This document shows positions 59,021 to 64,000 of a DNA stretch of 64,000 nt, piece by piece (the first letter of the stretch is position 1; every line of letters begins with the position of its first letter). A program made the translations under genes and the position numbers. The notes beneath the pieces are model-generated. The model had not been told where the DNA came from. It was given only the letters and a program-made list of their open reading frames with translations, and did not search any database. The DNA comes from Hymenobacter sp. YC55 (GTDB lineage Bacteria > Bacteroidota > Bacteroidia > Cytophagales > Hymenobacteraceae), in contig NZ_JARNTX010000004.1 in the NCBI RefSeq assembly GCF_029433095.1, positions 248,001 through 312,000 of the forward strand, written 5' to 3'.

Positions 59021-59770
59021 TCACTGCGCTGCCAGACTGCTGTAATATTGTACCAATTGTACTATGGAAGATTCGCGGCTAGCTTTTTTAAATTTTAGCT
59101 TCTTAGAACTGCTGAATTTCTTTAATTCTTCGCCTCGGTCAGATAATATCTTCAGTACCGAGTTCTTTTTATAAATGCTGTGATAAACGTTGTCTTTTTT
59201 AATAAATAGTCTATCGGCAAGTATAAATTCTGCATTTATATTGTTGCCCTCTATTTTCTCCTGCATTTGTTTCGAGCGGTTCGCCAATAGCTGTACTTTG
59301 CCATCAACCAAAACTTCGTAAAAGCCCGTGCGAAGAACCTTGCTCGATAAACTATCAATTACAAGGCGCTTGAAGTGGTGGCCTCCAAGAGTGAAATAAT
59401 TAACTCGCTCATTAAGAAGCCGGAGCTGGAGCGGGGTGGTAGGATGCAGTAATACAATCTGCTGGCGTACTACATCGTAAGTGAATTGCAAGCCAGTGAA
59501 GTATTGGTTGTTGTAATAAATACTTCCGTCTTGCTTTTCGGCAACGCTAAAAAATTGGTGCCCGGTAAGCTGGAAATAGCGTTTGGAATAGTCTACGTAC
59601 TCGGGGCCGTTATACAGATGCGCGTGAATAGGATAGATAGCGCTATACTGCTTCTCGAATTGGGCAACCGCAGACGTTACAAGCGTTGTGTCATCGGGCG
59701 AGGATTGCGCGAAAGTAGATTGGCTGAACAGGAGTAGAAATAAGAAAAAGAAAGTACTGGTTGCTTTCAT
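59021..59770 (-). CDS. Exported protein of unknown function, first gene of receptor operon
   Basis: This 249-residue protein has a signal peptide (STFFFLFLLLFSQSTFAQ) and no lipobox. The mature part has PIHAHLYNGPEYVDYSKRYFQLTGHQFF, GSIYYNNQYFTGLQFTYDVVRQQIVLLHPT, FTLGGHHFKRLVID and a Lys/Ser-rich C-terminus (KFSSSKKLKFKKASRESS). Tyr-rich strands such as YNGPEYVDY and the pattern YDxxxxxIVLLH recur in proteins of similar operons in this phylum, but I know of no established function. I chose the ATG at 59770 over a TTG three codons upstream. It lies 52 bases before the STN receptor and is probably its first co-transcribed partner. It is unusually AT-rich. Confidence 0.72.
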   Translation of the reverse strand: MKATSTFFFLFLLLFSQSTFAQSSPDDTTLVTSAVAQFEKQYSAIYPIHAHLYNGPEYVDYSKRYFQLTGHQFFSVAEKQDGSIYYNNQYFTGLQFTYDVVRQQIVLLHPTTPLQLRLLNERVNYFTLGGHHFKRLVIDSLSSKVLRTGFYEVLVDGKVQLLANRSKQMQEKIEGNNINAEFILADRLFIKKDNVYHSIYKKNSVLKILSDRGEELKKFSSSKKLKFKKASRESSIVQLVQYYSSLAAQ

Positions 59771-60008
59771 AGAGAGCAATAGAGAAGTGCTGTGACTGGC
59801 GTGTCAAGCACCTGCGGGTAAAAAGATAAGTAAGGGAGCTAGGAGTGCTAGAATCAGCCTAGCAGCAATGCTGTTAGTGATGCTCGCTAAATATAAGCAT
59901 AGCAATCAGTAATATGACAGATCAGAGAAATTCGTGTTAGAAATATAAGAAGAAGCCAGTATGCTGCTAATAGGCAGACAAGAGCCTAGTATTGTGAAAG
60001 AGGGAAAG

Positions 60009-60016
60009 TAGCTTTG
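60009..60016 (+). promoter_or_regulatory. Candidate Bacteroidota -7 box
   Basis: TAGCTTTG matches TAnnTTTG, 39 bases before the ATG of the DUF1684 gene. A TTG 14 bases upstream (59992) has too short a spacing to be a clear -33 element. Confidence 0.4.
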
Positions 60017-60055
60017 GCGAGTAATTGCCAACCGACGACACGAATTCTTTACTCT

Positions 60056-60697
60056 ATGCGGCTTTTTATCTCTCAGTTTTTATTGGTCGTAATGGCCCTC
60101 TCTACTACAGGACGGGCCCAGACGGTGGCATCGGCTGTTGTGCCTTCGAAAGAAGAGCATGCAAAACGAGTGGCAACGTTTCAGGCAGAACTGAATGCCG
60201 AGTATAAAGATCCGGCCCGCTCACCATTGCCTGCGCCAGCGCGGAGCAGCTTCACTAGCTTGCCTTTCTTTCCAGTCAATTATGCGGCGTGCGTGGAAAC
60301 CCGGTTTGTGCGGGATTCCTCGCAGGCTCCATTTGAAATGCAAACCAGCAATGGCCGCAAGCCGTTGTACCGCAAATACGGCGAGGTACATTTCCGCTAC
60401 AACGGCCAGCCGCAACACCTGACCGTTTACCAAAGTCTGGACTTGCTGCGCACGAAGGAATACAAAGACTACCTCGTGGTACCCTTCACCGACCAAACCA
60501 ACGGGCACAGCAGCTACGGCGGCGGCCGCTACATCGACCTACGCATAGGCCAAATCAAAAACGGCCAGTTAGTACTTGATTTCAATTGCGCCTACAACCC
60601 GTTTTGTGCGTACAGCTCGGCTTATTCGTGTCCTATACCGCCCGCCGAAAACCGCCTGCAAGTAGCTATTGAGGCAGGCGTAAAGAGTGACCATTAG
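60056..60697 (+). CDS. DUF1684 protein
   Basis: This 213-residue exported protein has a signal peptide (LFISQFLLVVMALSTTGRAQ) and the DUF1684 signature: SFTSLPFFPVNYAACVETRFV, RKYGEVHFRYNGQPQHLTVYQ, YLVVPFTDQTNGHSSYGGGRYIDL, and the end LDFNCAYNPFCAYSSAYSCPIPPAENRLQVAIEAGV. The conserved Asn/Cys/Pro-rich end is highly characteristic. The family's function is unknown. I chose the ATG at 60056; the 14-residue extension from 60014 lacks signal character. It is a single gene convergent with the GDPD gene. Confidence 0.87.
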   Translation: MRLFISQFLLVVMALSTTGRAQTVASAVVPSKEEHAKRVATFQAELNAEYKDPARSPLPAPARSSFTSLPFFPVNYAACVETRFVRDSSQAPFEMQTSNGRKPLYRKYGEVHFRYNGQPQHLTVYQSLDLLRTKEYKDYLVVPFTDQTNGHSSYGGGRYIDLRIGQIKNGQLVLDFNCAYNPFCAYSSAYSCPIPPAENRLQVAIEAGVKSDH

Positions 60698-60713
60698 GAA
60701 GCGGCAAATCAGT

Positions 60714-60804
60714 AGATCAGTAAGCCCGACGGGCGTCGTACGTAGTAGCGGAGGTTATGCGCTCCATCTAGCTACTCACGACCCCCGTCGGGCTTACTGA
60801 TCTG
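60714..60804. terminator. Bidirectional terminator (20-base arms)
   Basis: A 20-base perfect stem (AGATCAGTAAGCCCGACGGG pairing near 60784-60803) with a further partial stem (GTAGTAGC/GCTACTCACG) in the loop lies between the convergent DUF1684 and glycerophosphodiesterase genes. Confidence 0.8.
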
Positions 60805-60814
60805 TTTGTTTACT

Positions 60815-61705
60815 TTAAGGTTTCGGCAGCGTGGCGAATAGGTCGGGATAATCGGTGATGATGCCGTCTACTTGCAACTGTATAAGGCGCTGTATGCCCT
60901 CGGCGTCGTTTACCGTCCAAGGGATAATCTGGAGGCCTTCTTTATGGCAAGCCTGTACCAAGTCGGCGTTTACGAGCTGGGAATGGGGGCTGTAGATGGT
61001 AGGCCGGAAGCTAAGGCGCTTCAAGTTGGCCGCTAAGCCTTGCGTGTTCATGACCAATAAAGCAGTGTGCGGCGTTGGGTCGGCTTGGTGTACCAGCTCT
61101 AAGGTGCGCGGGTCGAACGATTGGATAGTAGCACGGCTTGCTATGCCCTTGGCTTTGACTACGGCCAGCAGCAATTTCACAAATTCGGCGGGCGCCGGGT
61201 GCAGCTTACCATCGCCTTCCGGCATGGACTTAGTTTCGATGTTGTAGCGTGGAGCGGGTAGCTTTTTCAAGCGGGCATATGTCTCCGCCGAGTCGATGAC
61301 TTCGGCTAGCAGCGGCTTGTAGGTGCGCAGCTTCTGCTGCCGCGGAAACTTGGAGTTGCCTTGGCTGCCTACGTCGTAGCGGCGTATTTCGGCGTAGGGG
61401 AGGGCGTAGAGGCGGTGTTTCTGCTCGTCGGCTTTTTTGATGGGTTGCCCGTCGGGGGTTAGCACAAAGTCGGCGCTCATGTAGGGGTCGTGCGAGAGAA
61501 GCACTTGCTTGTCTTGGCTCACTAGCACGTCCATCTCCAGGGTAGTCATGCCGAGGTCTTGCGCTTTGCGCATGGCCGGGATAGTGTTTTCGGGCATAAG
61601 GCCGCGGCCGCCGCGGTGGCCCTGCCGGTCGAAGGTACTGTTTTGGGCCGTGGCGAAGTGAGCAGTGAGCAGCACGGTCGCCAGAAAAGAAATGAATTTC
61701 ATCAT
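60815..61705 (-). CDS. Secreted glycerophosphodiester phosphodiesterase
   Basis: This 296-residue exported protein (signal peptide to about residue 21) is a GDPD-family enzyme. It has the family start FDRQGHRGGRGLMPENTIPAM with catalytic His and Arg, LEMDVLVSQDKQVLLSHDP (the metal ligands Glu and Asp and the second catalytic His), NIETKSMPEG, and ATIQSFDPRTLELVHQADP. The end QIIPWTVNDAEGIQRLIQLQVDGIITDYPDLF closes the barrel. GDPDs split deacylated phospholipids into glycerol 3-phosphate and an alcohol, in the periplasm or at the surface. It is downstream of a calcineurin-like phosphoesterase and a SusD-like gene, suggesting a locus that harvests phosphorus-rich compounds. Confidence 0.93.
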   Translation of the reverse strand: MMKFISFLATVLLTAHFATAQNSTFDRQGHRGGRGLMPENTIPAMRKAQDLGMTTLEMDVLVSQDKQVLLSHDPYMSADFVLTPDGQPIKKADEQKHRLYALPYAEIRRYDVGSQGNSKFPRQQKLRTYKPLLAEVIDSAETYARLKKLPAPRYNIETKSMPEGDGKLHPAPAEFVKLLLAVVKAKGIASRATIQSFDPRTLELVHQADPTPHTALLVMNTQGLAANLKRLSFRPTIYSPHSQLVNADLVQACHKEGLQIIPWTVNDAEGIQRLIQLQVDGIITDYPDLFATLPKP

Positions 61706-61848
61706 CAAGAGAGAACAAGCCAACAGATAACTCCGCAGCCCAAGGTATATAAGTTATCAGTTGCCAAACCAGTGTGGAGCCATAGCAGAACCCCACCCCT
61801 CTAAGCAGATTGGGTTGGAAGTGGGGTACTACGATGGCCAGACAACAG

Positions 61849-63351
61849 CTAGGCCGACAGTGTATCGGTGTAGACTTGCCCGAACCGGTCGGTGACTTCA
61901 ACGCGGATTTCCTTGGCCTGCGCCGACACGTTGGCGACGAACAGGTGGTCGGTGAGCGTGGGGTCCACAAATTTGTGCTTGGCAGGTAGATCCGGGCCCC
62001 CGTGCAGCCGCACCGACAGCGGGTCGAAGCCGGTGTGTTGCCTCATCTCGCCGCGGCGTGTGCCGTCTTCAAACCAAGCTACTTTCCAGCTGGGGTCCCA
62101 ATTCCAAACGTTCACCACCAAATCGTCGGGGCGGTCGGGTAGGCTGCCCTTGGGGTAGATGCGGAACTGGTGGTTGCGCTCTTGTCCAATGGCTTTATAG
62201 TACCACTTTACTTCGCTGCCGCGTACCTCGTACACGCCGTAGCCGCCGGGTGTGCCGTCGGTGCAGATCGGGCCGGTCCACCATGCGCCGCACACGGTGC
62301 CGTGCACGTGCTCTACCACGTTTTCAGTGGTTTGCAATACTTCGTTGAAGTGCGTGTGGCCCGACATGATGTGCGTCTTGTACGGCTTCAGCAAACGGTA
62401 CAGCTCTTTGCGGTTGGACACCACGCCGCCCATGGGCTCTTCTTTGTCTTTGTTGCGCACGTGCTGCTTGGTGTATGGCGGAATGTGCAAGCTCACCACC
62501 ACAGTAGCGCCAGGCTTCACGTGAGCCAAATCCTGCTCCAGCCACGCCAACTGCCGCTCCGTCAGGTAGCCGATGTACTTTTTGGCCGACCCGATGAAGA
62601 ACACGTCATCGAGCACCACATAGTGAATCTCGCCCCGGTTGAACGAGTAGTACGTAGGGCCAAACAGCTTCTTGAACGTATCGGCGGAATGGTCGTCGGT
62701 GCGAGCCGTAAGGTCCATGTCGTGGTTGCCGATGACCTGGAAGAACGGAATGCCGGTGCTCGCCACACCCTGCTGGTAGTCGTCGAACAACTCGAAATGG
62801 TCCCACACCAGGTCGCCGCAACCAATGCCATGAAACAGCGTGCCTGCTGCGTAGCTGGCTAGCAGCTTTTGAGTGTCGGGCACGGCCGTGGCTTTAAACT
62901 CGGCGGCATCGGCCTTGGATATCATCTGCGGATCGGCCCACACAATGAAGTTGTGTTGCGTGTCGTCTTGGGCGAGCTTGCGCAACTCGAAGTCGGCTTT
63001 GAAACGACCCTTTATTGGCTCTTTCTGGCGATAGAAGCGGGCCACGCCCTTTTCCTGCGGAAACTCGTAGCCGCGCGGCACCGAAATGTACACGAAGTCG
63101 GCGGCGCCGCTGCTTTCCAGTGTGTACTGGCCTTTGGCATCGGTGAGCGTGACGTTGATACCGTCGGTAACGGCTACACCGGCTATGCCTTGGCCTTGGG
63201 CGTGCACTTTACCGCTGAGGGTAGCTACGGCTACATCGGGGCTGGTGCGCGGCGCGGCTTTGGGTTGGGCCACGCCTAGGTTCACGTCAAGCGTTACCCC
63301 AAGGCCTGCCAGACCGATGGATTTCAGGAAAGTTCTGCGTTGTTGCGACAT
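61849..63351 (-). CDS. Calcineurin-like metallophosphoesterase with Tat signal
   Basis: This 500-residue exported protein begins with a twin-arginine signal (MSQQRRTFLKSIGLAGLGV), then a carboxypeptidase-like or Ig-type N-terminal domain (GKVHAQGQGIAGVAVTDGINVTLTDAKGQYTLESS). The calcineurin core carries metal motifs: IVWADPQ, GIGCGDLVWD, VIGNHDMD, VVVSLHIPP and MSGHTHFNE. The C-terminal part (about 380-500) is a further beta domain. It removes phosphate from esters; the exact substrate is unknown. It lies 50 bases after the SusD-like gene and before the GDPD gene on the same strand. Confidence 0.9.
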   Translation of the reverse strand: MSQQRRTFLKSIGLAGLGVTLDVNLGVAQPKAAPRTSPDVAVATLSGKVHAQGQGIAGVAVTDGINVTLTDAKGQYTLESSGAADFVYISVPRGYEFPQEKGVARFYRQKEPIKGRFKADFELRKLAQDDTQHNFIVWADPQMISKADAAEFKATAVPDTQKLLASYAAGTLFHGIGCGDLVWDHFELFDDYQQGVASTGIPFFQVIGNHDMDLTARTDDHSADTFKKLFGPTYYSFNRGEIHYVVLDDVFFIGSAKKYIGYLTERQLAWLEQDLAHVKPGATVVVSLHIPPYTKQHVRNKDKEEPMGGVVSNRKELYRLLKPYKTHIMSGHTHFNEVLQTTENVVEHVHGTVCGAWWTGPICTDGTPGGYGVYEVRGSEVKWYYKAIGQERNHQFRIYPKGSLPDRPDDLVVNVWNWDPSWKVAWFEDGTRRGEMRQHTGFDPLSVRLHGGPDLPAKHKFVDPTLTDHLFVANVSAQAKEIRVEVTDRFGQVYTDTLSA

Positions 63352-63401
63352 CGTATGCGGGTTAAATCAACAGGAAGTATGACGGCTCTTGGTGGGGCAG
63401 G

Positions 63402-64000
63402 CTATTTTTCCCACCACACTTTGGTGTTCACGTCGTCGGCACCCATAATTTCCACGGCGGCGCGGTAGTTGTCGCCGTTGTTGGTTTGCACAATAAGCGG
63501 GTACTTGAAGCGCGTGGGCATTACGCCGTTGTTCTGCAAATCTTTGCCGCGTGGTAGCACCGGCAAACCCGTGCGGCGGTATTCAAACCACTGCTGGTAG
63601 TCGTTGAAAAACAGCGCGTAATACTTCTGCAGCATGATGCGTTCCAGCGTGCCGTTGTACGCCACAGCGGGGTTTTGGAAATAAGTAGCAGGCACTACGG
63701 CGCCCCACTGCTCGATGGCAGCCTTCACGCCTCGCTCGTAGTGGGTGCGTGCGTCGGCGGAGGTGTAGCCCCGCTGCGCCGCTTCGGCCTTGATGAACTC
63801 CACCTCGGCATACGTCATCAGCACCGACGGCATGTTAGCCGACACGGAGGCGGTTACCAGCGCAATGTTGAAGTTGGAAGGCTGGTACTGAAACTGCGCG
63901 TCGCTGCCGCCGTAGGCGCTCGGAATACCCTTGTAGCCGATGTTGCTGCGGCCGTCCTTGGTTTTGGCTTGGGTATTAAACTTCGCTAGGCGTGGGTCGT
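63402..64000 (-). CDS. SusD/RagB-family nutrient-binding lipoprotein, C-terminal part
   Basis: This is the last ~199 residues of a SusD-like outer membrane lipoprotein; its start lies beyond 64000. Visible family elements include MTYAEVEFIKAEAAQRGYTSADARTHYERGVKAAIEQWG, TLERIMLQKYYALFFNDYQQWFEYRRTGLPVLPRG, and the C-terminal RFKYPLIVQTNN. Open frame continues without a break to the window edge. In the family, SusD-like proteins cap a SusC-type TonB receptor and capture a substrate on the surface. The partner receptor would be upstream, outside the window. The downstream phosphoesterases suggest a phosphorylated substrate, which is inference. Confidence 0.9.
   Translation of the reverse strand, partial: DPRLAKFNTQAKTKDGRSNIGYKGIPSAYGGSDAQFQYQPSNFNIALVTASVSANMPSVLMTYAEVEFIKAEAAQRGYTSADARTHYERGVKAAIEQWGAVVPATYFQNPAVAYNGTLERIMLQKYYALFFNDYQQWFEYRRTGLPVLPRGKDLQNNGVMPTRFKYPLIVQTNNGDNYRAAVEIMGADDVNTKVWWEK

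Noticed and set aside
1..64000. tRNA, rRNA, phage or transposase genes
   Set aside because: I looked for cloverleaf-like stems with CCA ends, conserved rRNA stretches and DDE or tyrosine recombinase motifs, and saw none that I can support by eye.

Overview
The window looks like chromosome from a Hymenobacter-type bacterium (Bacteroidota, Cytophagales). This is inferred from gene content: C-terminal type IX secretion sorting domains, TonB-dependent receptor and SusD-type proteins, DUF4249, a BlaI/M56 pair with TonB modules, almost no Shine-Dalgarno signals, and a few TAnnTTTG-like -7 boxes. I saw no rRNA, tRNA, CRISPR array, phage block or transposase gene.

Layout. 1-4493: a tripartite drug-efflux operon (TolC-like, universal stress protein, EmrA-like, EmrB-like), interrupted by an oppositely oriented four-helix-bundle gene with GTGAAA-rich flanks. 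4571-6841: two tandem paralogous secreted lipoproteins of unknown function. 7207-9985: a BlaI repressor, an M56 sensor protease with a TonB-like module, and a shortened duplicate of that module. 10224-16167: a secreted esterase, a penicillin-acylase-family hydrolase with a small membrane protein, a beta-barrel protein and an RlpA/SPOR protein. 16681-20920: a DUF72 protein, a MITE-like palindromic repeat, and a four-gene ECF sigma operon. 21152-28570: a secreted M10-type protease, a FabH-type synthase, and a PA14 T9SS-cargo protein convergent with a GIN-domain protein. 28886-37333: an NTF2-like protein, a two-copy PAP2 protein, an FG-GAP/PL11-like protein, an ACT protein with an M13 peptidase, a DUF2383-type protein and ArfB. 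37663-49221: CorA and MgtE flanking a DUF4142 protein, a cyanophycinase-like peptidase, a FadL channel with a GDSL lipase, YpdA and a methyltransferase. 49313-52204: DNA polymerase I. 52564-59770: a TonB-receptor operon (STN receptor, DUF4249 lipoprotein, MG2/plug protein). 60056-64000: a DUF1684 protein and an uptake locus with a glycerophosphodiesterase, a calcineurin-like phosphoesterase and the end of a SusD-like gene that leaves the window.

The least ordinary material is: (i) two families of interspersed palindromic repeats, one assembled into a roughly 314-bp element with long terminal inverted repeats (17604-17917); (ii) the four-helix-bundle cassette inside the efflux operon; (iii) the truncated duplication of the M56 protein's TonB module; (iv) the duplicated PAP2 protein whose first half has lost a catalytic histidine; and (v) the STN receptor/DUF4249/MG2-plug operon. 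I found no clear evidence for a wholly new defence or mobile system. All functions are read from protein motifs and gene order, without database searches.
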